A stretch of 56,349 nt of DNA from DATFRX01 sp035630615 (GTDB lineage Bacteria > Actinomycetota > Actinomycetes > Propionibacteriales > Nocardioidaceae). The stretch is from the NCBI GenBank assembly GCA_035630615.1, contig DASQKI010000064.1:1-56349 (forward strand). Reading direction: 5' to 3'. This document shows positions 1 to 7,948 of this stretch, in pieces. The notes beneath the pieces were generated by a model that did not search any database, was not told where the DNA came from, and worked only from the letters and a program-made list of their open reading frames with translations. Made by a program: the position numbers and the translations under genes. How positions within the stretch are numbered: position 1 is the stretch's first letter; the number at the start of each line of letters is the position of its first letter.

Positions 1-2
1 TC

Positions 3-230
3 AAGGCGCTCCTGCGCCTGGCGGCACTCTGGAACGTCCCGGTCGCCTCCAACCTGGCGACCGCCGACATGCTGATCTCGTCGCCGTTGCTCGACAACCA
101 CTACGTGCCAGTCAAGCCCGATTTCGCGGACGCGACCGCGAGTCGGCACTCGGCCATAACCAACCGCGACACGCTAGACGACACCTCCGTGGAGCGGGCA
201 GGGCTCGAACCCGCGACCCAGGGATTATGA
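3..230 (+). CDS. mgsA: Methylglyoxal synthase, C-terminal part (cut by left window edge)
   Basis: Frame 3 is open from the window edge to a TGA at 228-230 and gives about 75 residues. The segment LLRLAALWNVPVASNLATAD followed by LISSPLL matches the C-terminal part of methylglyoxal synthase, the cytosolic enzyme that turns dihydroxyacetone phosphate into methylglyoxal and phosphate. Family members normally stop about 15 to 25 residues after the ISSP motif. Here the frame runs on for about 45 residues, the last of which (ERAGLEPATQGL) are read from the antisense of the tRNA-like sequence at 190-263. The natural 3' end was therefore probably lost or fused. The family call is good; the exact end of the functional protein is uncertain. 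Confidence 0.75.
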   Translation, partial: KALLRLAALWNVPVASNLATADMLISSPLLDNHYVPVKPDFADATASRHSAITNRDTLDDTSVERAGLEPATQGL

Positions 231-263
231 GAGCCCCGCTCCCCCACTACTCCGGTCCACTCC
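190..263 (-). tRNA. Degenerate tRNA-Met (CAT)-like sequence, possible attachment-site remnant
   Basis: On the minus strand there is a good T arm (stem GCGGG / CCTGC, loop TTCGAGC) and a seven-pair acceptor stem (GGAGTGG with CCGCTCC). The loop CTCATAA carries a CAT anticodon. The total length of 73 bases fits a tRNA. The anticodon stem has two mismatches next to the loop and the D arm does not fold, so the 5' half looks decayed or replaced. No CCA is encoded. It overlaps the end of the mgsA frame. It may be a pseudo-tRNA or the 3' tRNA fragment left where an element integrated. No integrase is visible in the window. Confidence 0.5.
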
Positions 264-685
264 AGGCGCCAGGAGTCCCCCTCTCCCCTCCAGCCCCGGC
301 GAACCACGGCAGATGACGCCATTTGATTCCACAAGAGATTCCACGCCGACCCGGCCTGCCGTGCTCATCCCCGGGTTGTCGAATCCGCCTCTCCTGTGTG
401 TCATGGCGCGCGCTGCGGGCGGCGCAGGTATACAAGGTCCTCGCGCCGCGCCGCCCCCGCCCACGACCCGGAGCATCAAGGAGGAGAGCGCTATCCAACA
501 CCGCCAGCCTGCAGGACGGCGAGCCTCCGTGGCCAGGCCAAGCATCGACCCGACGGCCGACGTATTACGGGAGCACCTCCCCCGCAACGGCGGACGCAGC
601 GTGCGATTGCGGGCTGCGATTGATGTGAGTAGCCTCCTGTCGTCAATAGACGGCCTGTGGACTGCTCGGGTGACGGGAGTGGACG
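264..685. other. Intergenic stretch without a supported gene
   Basis: Several overlapping open frames exist on both strands, but none shows a recognisable family, a ribosome binding site or a coherent composition. I see no tRNA, repeat array or integrase here. Confidence 0.5.
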
Positions 686-2287
686 ATGGACGGGCGGTCA
701 ACCGGGTGGCGTGGCGCCGCGATGCTTCTGGTGAGCCTTGGACTCACAGGTGCGCTGGTCGGCACGGATGGGATCGCGCCGGCCGATGCCTCTCGGCCGC
801 TTGCCGTCTCCGGTTCCGGAGAGCAATCGGTCGCGGCCGATATCGTGCTGGGCGACGGTCGCGGTGAAAACTTCTCAGTTGCGACATCGGAGTGGGATCG
901 AGACACCTTCTGGACTCCGCACAACTCCATCCTGTCCGTTAGTGACCGTGGCACGATCGGCGAGTCACTCGTCCTTACCGTCTACACCAAACGGAACCGC
1001 CACATCACCTTCCAGGCGCTGGTGTACGCCCCAGACGGGCAGCGTCTCAACGTTGGCGACTACCGGAACACCAAGGGGTCGTTTGGCGTGCCGGGACCCG
1101 CGCTTCAGGTGTCCACCACGACCGGAGGGTGCGGAACCGAAACCGGGCACTTCGAGATTCTCGACCTGGCGCGCAACGGCGCGCAGACCGTCCGGCTGTG
1201 GCTGGTGTACGAACGCTGGTGTGACGGGCTCCAGGTCGGCACCGGCGAGGTCCGGTTCGGTTATCCGAAGCCAAAGGTGGACGCTTGGCCCCACGTGGCC
1301 TGGCGCGCATATCCACTCGACGTGGGTGAGCCGATCCGCGAGCGGCCGTTCGCGGTCCGTGTGCGGAAGGTCGCCGCGGATTCGGCCACGGTGGGCAGTC
1401 CGCAGATTGTCGGCGCTGACGCCGCTGATTTCCGGATCACCAACAACCGCTGCGAGGGATCGCTGACGGAGGCGGGCTGCCGAATCTGGGTGCGGTTTGA
1501 TCCGACCGGGCCCGGGCCGCGGCACGCGCGGCTTAAGATCCCGACCTCCCGGGGCGTGAATTACACCGACCTCGACGGGATCGCCGAGCAGGGCACCAGC
1601 GCTTGGACGCTGGACATGGACAATCGGGTCGATGACACCTACGACCGGCACTACGACATTCCGCTGACCTGGAATGGCCTCAACGACCATGACGTTTGGA
1701 GCGAGGCGTGGCCGGATGGAACAGAGGACTCATGGAGGCTTCGATTTCACCACTCCTCCGGCGCACCGATCACCGCGGGCGAAACATATGTATCCGGCCA
1801 GGACGACGTAAACGTTGGCCTCGCCCACGGCACCGGCGCGATCTACACCGGCGATGGTTGGCTGAGGGTCGACGACTTCGCAACCCGCGGTCCTGACCAC
1901 CTCACGACCCGCTACGACATCCGATTCCACTACACCTACGACGCGCTCGGCCTGACGGTCCTTGACGGTCACGTTCAATACCAACAGCGCGATGACATCA
2001 CCGGACCCGCACGCGTCTCAGACACGACCGCGGTGCGAGACGGCGACTTCGTCGAGGTGACCTGGACCAACCCGACGTCCCCAGACTTCTCGCGGATCAT
2101 CATCCGCTGGCACAATGGCCTCCGCGCGCCAGGGACCCCGACCACCGGCCGCGCGGCCTACTACGGACAAGGCACAGCGACAAGGTTCCGAGCACCCCGC
2201 CACAAGCCGGTCAATATCGCGATCTGGGCCTTCGACCAGGAGGCGAATCACAGCACCCGACGAGTGATCACTCTGCCAGCTGCCTGA
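686..2287 (+). CDS. Secreted protein with choice-of-anchor D-like and fibronectin-III-like domains
   Basis: The protein has 533 residues. A GGGAG box six bases before the ATG supports this start. Residues 1-35 form a signal peptide (basic start, hydrophobic core, ADA near the end), so it is exported. The middle, about residues 215-300, has the pattern of choice-of-anchor D / Ig-like domains (ADFRITNNRCEG, then VRFDPTGPGPRHARL). The C-terminus, about 435-530, looks like a fibronectin-III fold (VEVTWTNPTSPDFSRIIIRW). No catalytic motif is visible. It stands alone between the tRNA-like site and a small membrane protein. Its role, perhaps at the cell surface, is not known. Confidence 0.75.
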   Translation: MDGRSTGWRGAAMLLVSLGLTGALVGTDGIAPADASRPLAVSGSGEQSVAADIVLGDGRGENFSVATSEWDRDTFWTPHNSILSVSDRGTIGESLVLTVYTKRNRHITFQALVYAPDGQRLNVGDYRNTKGSFGVPGPALQVSTTTGGCGTETGHFEILDLARNGAQTVRLWLVYERWCDGLQVGTGEVRFGYPKPKVDAWPHVAWRAYPLDVGEPIRERPFAVRVRKVAADSATVGSPQIVGADAADFRITNNRCEGSLTEAGCRIWVRFDPTGPGPRHARLKIPTSRGVNYTDLDGIAEQGTSAWTLDMDNRVDDTYDRHYDIPLTWNGLNDHDVWSEAWPDGTEDSWRLRFHHSSGAPITAGETYVSGQDDVNVGLAHGTGAIYTGDGWLRVDDFATRGPDHLTTRYDIRFHYTYDALGLTVLDGHVQYQQRDDITGPARVSDTTAVRDGDFVEVTWTNPTSPDFSRIIIRWHNGLRAPGTPTTGRAAYYGQGTATRFRAPRHKPVNIAIWAFDQEANHSTRRVITLPAA

Positions 2288-2426
2288 CACACCTCGCCAG
2301 AGTGAACAGGACGCCGCCAGCGGTCGGGCGAAAGGACCAGGCAGCCACAGGGTGCAGGGCCAGGAATGGTCGGGAAGACCCCCGATTCGCGTCCTTCGTC
2401 CTCTCGCAGACTCCGACGCCGACCCG

Positions 2427-2432
2427 TACAGT
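2427..2432 (+). promoter_or_regulatory. -10 box of a leaderless promoter (TACAGT)
   Basis: TACAGT lies six bases before the ATG at 2439, the spacing expected when transcription begins at the start codon. Confidence 0.5.
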
Positions 2433-2438
2433 TCAGGC

Positions 2439-2735
2439 ATGACCAGCATCGTCCCGCCCGATGCGAGAGCCGACACCGCTCCGAATCCGCCGGCTGCCTC
2501 CGGGACCGAATTGGCCGTATGGACGTTGGTCGTGCTCATCGCCACCGTCCTCCCCCCGCTCGGTATCATCATCGCGGCCGTGCTCGCGTTCACCCGGCTC
2601 CGGCACAACCGCGTGGCCCGCTGGCTACTCCTCGGCCTCAGCGTCGCCATCCTCGCCTTCGCACTCATCGGTGTCCTCGGAACTAGCCCTGGCGGCGGCG
2701 ACGTCGAGGTGGGACCAGTACAGCCGGTGAACTGA
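2439..2735 (+). CDS. Small two-helix membrane protein
   Basis: 98 residues. After a Pro/Ala-rich N-terminus of about 25 residues there are two hydrophobic helices (about 27-53 and 62-83) separated by a short basic loop (FTRLRHNRVARW). The tail is short and acidic. The frame is open upstream to 2352, but the ATG at 2439 is preferred because a -10 box sits six bases before it and the upstream part has no sensible protein character. Small membrane proteins of this layout are common in actinobacteria and have no assigned function. Confidence 0.65.
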   Translation: MTSIVPPDARADTAPNPPAASGTELAVWTLVVLIATVLPPLGIIIAAVLAFTRLRHNRVARWLLLGLSVAILAFALIGVLGTSPGGGDVEVGPVQPVN

Positions 2736-2995
2736 TCCGACGGCACCATTCATCGTCCAGTGGCATGGAGGGGGTCAGTCCAGGCGAGCCGAGACTCGAC
2801 CCGGGCGGCGCCCAGGGCGATCTCGCATCGCCGCGGCGCACCCATCGGACCGGTCCGAGCCCTACCATTGGGCAGCGGTCGTGAGAGGGAGGGCGCAGTC
2901 GCAACGCCAGCCTGAAGACAGCCACGGACGAGTCGCCGTAGCCGGCTCAGCAACGTCGCAGCTGGACAGGAATCGCTGCCGATCCTCGGCGGCCC

Positions 2996-3494
2996 CTATG
3001 CGAAGGCGTTGACAGCACGGGCGACGATCAGGCCGAAGAGCGCGAGCGCGGTGGTCGACTGCGCGAGCATCATGTACTTCGCGCGAAGGGTGAGTGGCAC
3101 ACGTCGGTGGGGCTGAACGCGGTGGCGTTGGTGAAGCCGAGTTGTTGCCGAGCCAGACCAAGGCGCCGGAGGCAAGGAGCTGTGAGGGTGAGTTGGTCAC
3201 CCCGGTGGTGCCTTTGATCAGGTCGTAGACGAGGAAGGCGGTTGCCCACAGCGCTGCCGCGAGCAGGAGGAAGACGAGGGTGAGCGCGAGCCGCCGCAAC
3301 GTTTTCATTCGCCTTGCGACACCCTGCGGGTCGTCCGCGAGCAAGACCACGAGGAGGGCGGTCTCGATCGCTGGGAGCAGCCAAGGGGTGCGGATCGCTC
3401 CCTCCGTGGGCAGCCAGAGTCGCAGGCCGATGTTGAGCGCCAGGAAGATCAGCACGGCGGTGACCGGTGGCCAGCGCGCCTCACCGAGCCTCAT
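2996..3494 (-). pseudogene. Broken integral membrane protein with internal deletion and frameshift
   Basis: The first about 115 codons from the ATG at 3494 encode three hydrophobic helices and end in ASGALVWLGNN, after which this frame becomes meaningless. In the next frame the DNA continues as FTNATAFSPTDV. After a missing base near 3094-3103 a third frame reads LTLRAKYMMLAQSTTALALF to a TAG at 2996. In intact homologues these pieces belong to one protein of roughly 220 to 240 residues, with a transmembrane segment between LGNN and FTNATAF. So a central piece (junction about 3138-3146) and at least one base were lost. Read in one frame it would give a 210-residue chimera with a nonsense tail. 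Confidence 0.75.
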
Positions 3495-3569
3495 GTCCGC
3501 CCCTACTCCCTCGGGTCACCCCAACCGGAGCCTACGTGCCCAGGCGGGTAGCGGACGGGACCGACTGGA

Positions 3570-4246
3570 CTAGCTGGCGCTCATGATCGAACCACACGTG
3601 AGATTGACGATGGTTCCAGTCATCGCGCCGGCTCGGCCGGAGGCGATGAACGCGGCGGCGCCCCCCACTTGTTGGAGGGTCGGGATCTGGCCGAGCGCGG
3701 TACCGGCGGTCATGTACTCGAAGACCTCGTTGGGCGAATGCTCGGGATTGAGTACGACGCCCCACGTCTCCGGCAGGGCGTCTGGGCGCAGGCATACGAC
3801 CCGCACGCCATCCCGGTCGACATCGTGAGAATCACCCCGCCACCGGTCGCAGTCATGCGGCGGGCCGCAGCGGTAGCGGTACAGAAGTTCGACGTGAGCG
3901 CGGTAACCGCGGGAAGAGTGAAGTCCTCGACCGGCATCTCTCCCAGTGGCGTTCCTTGCAGCTCTCCATGCAGGCTCGTGGCGTTCATGCTCACGTCGAC
4001 GCGGCCGTGGACGGCGATGACAGCATCGAGATGCTGCTCGACCGAGGCCAGGTCGGCGGCATCGACAAGGGCGGTGTTCACGGATCCGCCGTCCGCGCGG
4101 ATCTCGGCCGCGATCTCCTCGATCGGCTCCTTGGTTCGCCCGACGACGAAGACGTGAGCACCCTCCTTCGCGAAGGTGCGAGCGGCGACCCCGCCGACGG
4201 AGCCGCCGCCTCCATAGATGACAGCAATCTTGTCCTGCAGCAACAT
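3570..4246 (-). pseudogene. Broken short-chain dehydrogenase/reductase (SDR)
   Basis: From the ATG at 4246 (GGAG six bases upstream) the frame gives a normal SDR start: the NAD(P) loop IYGGGGSVGGVAARTF, then D and V of the second strand, and the beta strand VILTMST at about residue 135. There, around 3813-3825, the reading continues in another frame as DGVRVVCLRPDALPETW and runs to the usual SDR C-terminus (AAAFIASGRAGAMTGTIVNL) with a TAG at 3570. Roughly 30 residues between the two parts, including the region of the catalytic Tyr/Lys helix, are absent. The gene cannot make a working enzyme. Decay looks recent because both halves remain highly readable. Confidence 0.8.
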
Positions 4247-4370
4247 GTCCTACTCCATCGATCCGGTTCAGAGGCGGGTTCGCCTCGCCAGAGGAGCGAA
4301 ACACGCCGCCGGTTCTCGACATCCCCGGCGATGGTACGTAGGTCGTCAACAGCGTGGGGCGGGTGATGGC

Positions 4371-5135
4371 CTACGCCCACTGCCAGCTGCCGACGATCTC
4401 GTCGAAGGTCGCTAAAGACTCGGCCTCGGCGGTCTTCGATGTGGTGCAGAGGATGCTGTAGGCCTGATCGTCCTTGATCGTCAGGTAGCCGACCAACACG
4501 ATCTGCGTGCCAGAGGAGTTGACGCCCTCCATCTGGACCGAGCTGGTTTCGAGGCCGCCGACGTCCGGAGCCGGGATGACCTGGCCCGTCATGCCGGTGC
4601 CGGACTCGAGCTCGGCTTGCCAGTCCGCCAGGAGCTCCCCGGGTACGGTCGCACCCTCAGCCGGCCGGTAGACGACCATGACGTTCGCCGGGCTCTCCGC
4701 GAGAGCACTTCCCTGGGTGACGGCGACATCGACCTCGGGGTTGACAGCCGACCTGGCCTCCTCCGAGGCATCCGACCAGCCCGACGGCACCGCAAACGAG
4801 AAGCCGGTGCCCGAGATCAAATCGCCTGACGGCTCCGGGGTCAGGTCGTCGGTCGAAGCGTCGGTGGAGTCGTCGGTCGAGTCGTCCGTCAGTTCGTCGG
4901 TCGACTGGCTCGAGGAAGTGTCGTCGACCTCATCGCCGGCCGAGTCGTCGTCACCGCCGGCCAGCAAGACGGTGCTGACGACACCACCGGCGACGACCAG
5001 GGCGATGGCCGCAAGGATGGTCACGAGAGTGCCGGTACGCGGCCCACGGCGGGGCGGCGGCCCGTAAGGCGTCGGGTACTGGCCGGACGGCGGGTACGGT
5101 CCCTGCGGCTGACCGTACGGCGGCTGGGTGCTCAT
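4371..5135 (-). CDS. Membrane-anchored protein with Pro-rich N-terminus and extracytoplasmic domain
   Basis: 254 residues from the ATG at 5135, chosen because GGAG lies six bases upstream; the frame itself opens at 5177. The N-terminal 35 residues are rich in Pro, Gly, Gln and Tyr and cytoplasmic. One transmembrane helix follows (about 37-58), then an acidic Ser/Thr/Asp linker with repeats of the type DDSTD. From about residue 110 there is a compact domain (GFSFAVPSGWSDASEEARSA) resembling the LpqN/PsbP-like folds found in actinobacterial lipoproteins. The layout is typical of actinobacterial envelope proteins. The domain call is tentative and no enzymatic residues are evident. Confidence 0.7.
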   Translation of the reverse strand: MSTQPPYGQPQGPYPPSGQYPTPYGPPPRRGPRTGTLVTILAAIALVVAGGVVSTVLLAGGDDDSAGDEVDDTSSSQSTDELTDDSTDDSTDASTDDLTPEPSGDLISGTGFSFAVPSGWSDASEEARSAVNPEVDVAVTQGSALAESPANVMVVYRPAEGATVPGELLADWQAELESGTGMTGQVIPAPDVGGLETSSVQMEGVNSSGTQIVLVGYLTIKDDQAYSILCTTSKTAEAESLATFDEIVGSWQWA

Positions 5136-5247
5136 GTGGCGCTCCATGATGTGGGGGGCTGAACGAGCCCACCACATCGCAGGGCGGCTTCAGTTTGCCT
5201 TCAGCCACCTTTCAGCCGGCCCACTGGACGTTCGTGATTGACGAGCG

Positions 5248-5859
5248 TCACGGGACGATCTTGCGCATCACGCAGTTTTTCTTGCCCTTGGGTCGGATGT
5301 AGCTGAAGCCGGCCCGCTCGAAAAGGGACCGTGTGCCGTTGTAGAGGACCGATACCTTCTTGCCGTCGGTGTCATGCGGGTACCCCTCGACGACCCCACC
5401 GCCGGCCTGCTCGATCAGATCCAGCGCACCACGAAGGGCGACTGCGGTCACTCCCTTGCGTCGGTACGTCTTGTCCACGAACATGCAGGTGATCCGGTAG
5501 TCGGGCAGCTGGTCGAGCTCCGCCTCGTACTCCTTGCGGTGGTAGATGTTCGGCAGCTCCTCCGGGGCGCCGTACTGGCACCAGGCCACCGCCTCATCGC
5601 CGTCGAACGCCAGCGCAGCGTGTGCTCGGTCCTCGTTGACCAACCGCTGCTTGAGGGAGCGGTTGCCCTCGGCGGTGTACGTCTTCTCGGAGGAGAAGGT
5701 GTGGAAGTAGGTGCACCAACAGCCACCGAACACACCGTTGTGCCGCTCCATGATCCGGGTAAATGCGTCCCAGGTGTCAGGGCTGAGCGGTTTGACCGTG
5801 TAGCCCACCAGGGGATCTCCCTCGCCTTTGCCGGCGAGGGACGGTTCATTGCTAGTCAC
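5248..5859 (-). CDS. GNAT-family N-acetyltransferase
   Basis: 203 residues from the GTG at 5859; a TACGCT box six bases upstream makes this a likely leaderless start. The frame is open further upstream, but that part would overlap the promoter. The GNAT core is visible as ITCMFVDKTYRRKGVTAVAL, where the R-x-x-G pattern binds acetyl-CoA, followed by a long helix (ALDLIEQAGGGVVEGYPHDT) and the final strand LFERAGFSYI. The N-terminal part (VFGGCWCTYFH) is typical of a widespread uncharacterised GNAT group. The substrate is unknown. Confidence 0.8.
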   Translation of the reverse strand: MTSNEPSLAGKGEGDPLVGYTVKPLSPDTWDAFTRIMERHNGVFGGCWCTYFHTFSSEKTYTAEGNRSLKQRLVNEDRAHAALAFDGDEAVAWCQYGAPEELPNIYHRKEYEAELDQLPDYRITCMFVDKTYRRKGVTAVALRGALDLIEQAGGGVVEGYPHDTDGKKVSVLYNGTRSLFERAGFSYIRPKGKKNCVMRKIVP

Positions 5860-5865
5860 GCGGCC

Positions 5866-5871
5866 AGCGTA
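5866..5871 (-). promoter_or_regulatory. -10 box of a leaderless promoter (TACGCT)
   Basis: On the minus strand TACGCT precedes the GTG at 5859 by six bases. Confidence 0.5.
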
Positions 5872-5964
5872 AGCGCGGATGCGGACGTTTTGCGTCCGCA
5901 AGCCGAAGTACCCCACCGGCGGCGCGGCCGGCGGGGGTGACTCGGCGGAAGGCCGAGTGTCTTG

Positions 5965-6141
5965 TCAGCCGCCCAGCACGAGCCAGGCGAGCGCCACCAC
6001 GATCACCAGCCCGACCAGAGCGGCGCCCGCCAGGGCTGCCCGCTTCCAGCGCGGCCCGGACGCTTCGGACTCGCCGCGATCGACGAAGGCCTGAAACATC
6101 TGCGTGCTGGCGGCAGGATCGAGGTCGTCGTTCTCAGGCAT
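5965..6141 (-). CDS. Small single-helix membrane protein (58 aa)
   Basis: A 58-residue frame from the ATG at 6141 to a TGA at 5965. The N-terminal half is polar (MPENDDLDPAASTQMFQAF) with an amphipathic stretch FQAFVDR. Residues 34-57 form one transmembrane helix (ALAGAALVGLVIVVALAWLV) ending in GG. A TAGCAT box seven bases upstream supports leaderless expression. The charge layout predicts an N-in anchor. It is below the usual gene-calling size, but composition and promoter both support it. Function unknown. Confidence 0.65.
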   Translation of the reverse strand: MPENDDLDPAASTQMFQAFVDRGESEASGPRWKRAALAGAALVGLVIVVALAWLVLGG

Positions 6142-6148
6142 GGGCGAG

Positions 6149-6154
6149 ATGCTA
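6149..6154 (-). promoter_or_regulatory. -10 box of a leaderless promoter (TAGCAT)
   Basis: On the minus strand TAGCAT lies seven bases before the ATG at 6141. Confidence 0.5.
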
Positions 6155-6228
6155 CCGGGGCCGTTCTGAACCCTTCGCGCAGGACCTGCCAGGACGGGTC
6201 GAACGTTCGCGCGACCGCGAAGGGCCAG

Positions 6229-6606
6229 CTAGGGCACGGCCCGCCACTGCGCCCGCCACTCAGGTGCGTCGAACGGTTCGCCGACATAGATGGTCTCGCG
6301 CACAATCTTGCCGCTCCTGATCTCGAGGAGACCGACTCCGTAGCGCGGTTCGCCGCCGTCATAGCTGACGGTCATTTCCGCGACCCAGATGTCGTCCGCG
6401 CCCCTGACGCGGCGGATGTCATAGGACACCGCGGCCGGATAGCGACTGCGCCACTCACGGATGTTGGCGACGCCTTCGAATCGCTCCCCCGACTGCGGGA
6501 ACTCGAGCACCGCGTCGTCGTCGTACATGTCGTGTGAGCCGACGGGATCGTCCGTTGCCTGCCCGAGGTTGCGCAGCAGCATCGCCCTGACGGTGTCGGC
6601 ATCCAT
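6229..6606 (-). CDS. SnoaL-like / NTF2-fold protein
   Basis: 125 residues. The order of a helix (MLLRNLGQA), DDDAVLEFPQSGERFEGVANI and the strands DIWVAEMTVSYDGGEPRYGVGLLEIRSGKIVRETIYVGEPF is the NTF2-like fold of SnoaL-type proteins. These are small cytosolic cone-shaped proteins, some of them cyclases or isomerases and many of unknown function. The ending in EPFDAPEWRAQWRA is typical of the stand-alone subgroup. The start is the ATG at 6606; a later Met at codon 9 is possible but would remove the first helix. The closest neighbour is the RibD-C-like gene 39 bases downstream in position, transcribed in the same direction. Confidence 0.75.
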   Translation of the reverse strand: MDADTVRAMLLRNLGQATDDPVGSHDMYDDDAVLEFPQSGERFEGVANIREWRSRYPAAVSYDIRRVRGADDIWVAEMTVSYDGGEPRYGVGLLEIRSGKIVRETIYVGEPFDAPEWRAQWRAVP

Positions 6607-6645
6607 ACCGATCAGGTTGTCCTCTGCGACCGCAGGATCGCAACC

Positions 6646-7248
6646 TCAATCGGCCGTGGCCGCGGGTCGGACCGGGTATCGCAGATGAAGCGCGCGGCGT
6701 CCCTGGACGACGATCGGGTCGTCGAGGAGTTGGTGTCCATGGTCGAGCTTCGCGAAGTAGGGGATCCCCTCACCGAACAGGACCGGCACGAGGCTGACGC
6801 AGACTTCATCGACCAGGCCGAGGCCCAGTGCCTGCTGGATGACGTTCGGGCTCGCGATGGTGACGTCATGGTCGCCGGCGATCTGCCTGGCCCGGGTGAT
6901 CGCGGGTCCGACACCGTCGACGAACGTCGTCGTGGGCCACCGCGTGGCGGCGTCCTTGGGCGGGCTATGAGTGACAACGACGACGGGAGCGCCTGCGGGG
7001 TGTTTGTCACCCCACCCATCGGCCATGTCGAACAGGCGTCGGCCGGCGACGACGGCGCCGCAGTCGTCGGTCAACTCGCGAAGCATCTGCGCACTGGCGT
7101 CGTCGACCTGAAACGAAACGGTCTCATTCGGGTTTGACACGGCCACGTCCCCCGCTGCGTACCAGTCGAACAGCTCCCCCGGCTGGTCACTCGGATCCGC
7201 GATGAAGCCGTCCAAAGACATCGTCATATGGGTCAAGACCTTGCCCAT
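6646..7248 (-). CDS. Dihydrofolate-reductase-fold (RibD C-terminal-like) protein 1
   Basis: 200 residues from the ATG at 7248, which has AGGAGG seven bases upstream; eleven more codons are open before it. It begins MGKVLTHMTMSLDGFIADP, the signature of the RibD C-terminal/dihydrofolate reductase superfamily. It continues with VVAGRRLFD, PVVVVTHSPP and the late strand VDEVCVSLVPVLFGEGIPYF, all typical of the group. These proteins bind NADPH; substrates of the stand-alone forms are mostly unknown. A related gene lies at 7930-8496, with a broken DinB gene between them. Confidence 0.85.
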   Translation of the reverse strand: MGKVLTHMTMSLDGFIADPSDQPGELFDWYAAGDVAVSNPNETVSFQVDDASAQMLRELTDDCGAVVAGRRLFDMADGWGDKHPAGAPVVVVTHSPPKDAATRWPTTTFVDGVGPAITRARQIAGDHDVTIASPNVIQQALGLGLVDEVCVSLVPVLFGEGIPYFAKLDHGHQLLDDPIVVQGRRALHLRYPVRPAATAD

Positions 7249-7305
7249 CGTGGGCCTCCTCTGATTGCGGGCTGTCCCCATATCGACTTCCGAAGATCGC
7301 GAAAC

Positions 7306-7654
7306 TCATCGGTCGTGTTGCCGGTACAGATCGCGGAGAAGGCAGACTTCGGCACCGTGGTGGATCAGCTCGCGGTTGATGTGCATCACCAAGGTCGCCA
7401 TCGGCGCCGCCGCCCATCCGCCCTCTGCCGGTCCACATGGCCGCGACAGTCCAGCTCCATCGAGTGAACGCACACCGGTGATCCACGCGCCGTACTGGGC
7501 GTCAAGCTGGCCGAGAGCCTCGGCTGCGGTGCCGGCGTACTCCCAGGTCTCATAGTGAGCCGCGGGGCCACCCCTCGAGGCGCGGGCGCAACCCGTGCCG
7601 CCAATGCCAGTCGACTTGGTCGACGACTTCCCGGCTCCAGTCCACCTCGGTCAT
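7306..7654 (-). pseudogene. Broken DinB-family protein (internal deletion and frame change)
   Basis: From the ATG at 7654 the first 33 codons read MTEVDWSREVVDQVDWHW and on to RPRLEGWPRGSL, the usual start of an actinobacterial DinB protein, then hit a TGA. In the neighbouring frame the DNA reads HYETWEYAGTAAEALGQLDA through to MATLVMHINRELIHHGAEVC and a TGA at 7306, the normal C-terminal half with the conserved metal-ligand His (HINRELIHHGAE). Intact relatives are about 170 residues with about 60 residues between these parts, so a central piece is missing (junction about 7553-7563). Not functional as it stands. Confidence 0.8.
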
Positions 7655-7663
7655 CGCCACAGC

Positions 7664-7948
7664 ATGGCATCCACCGAGGACACGCTAGGGCGCGTGAGGA
7701 TCGAGCCGGCGGCGGCACCGGACTCCCACGTTCCCGAGGGGGCACCTATCGCCAACTGCCCACGACCGGGCGCCTGCCCGCCTCCTCCGTCGGGCGAGCT
7801 CATGCTTCAGCAGCTGGTCCACACCGTCCAGGGTGCACTCGACTCGGTCGATCCCGTTGTCCTGACCGACAAGGGCGAGGCGGCCACCAGGGTGTTCTTC
7901 GCGTCCATCGACGGCCCGATCGCGGCCGATCAGCGACGGATTCGGTAG
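7664..7948 (+). other. Unrecognised open frame in a disturbed region, possible gene remnant
   Basis: 94 codons beginning MASTEDTLGRVRIEPAA. The first 15 residues resemble the start of DUF427 proteins, but the rest (GELMLQQLVHTVQGALDSVD) fits nothing I know. Its ATG lies only ten bases from the divergent start of the DinB remnant, and its end overlaps the 3' end of the next minus-strand gene. It may be another deletion product or not a gene at all. Confidence 0.2.

Noticed and set aside
313..867. 184-codon open frame on the plus strand after the tRNA-like site
   Set aside because: Arg/Pro/Ala-rich text without motifs, overlaps the well-supported secreted protein gene, no ribosome binding site.
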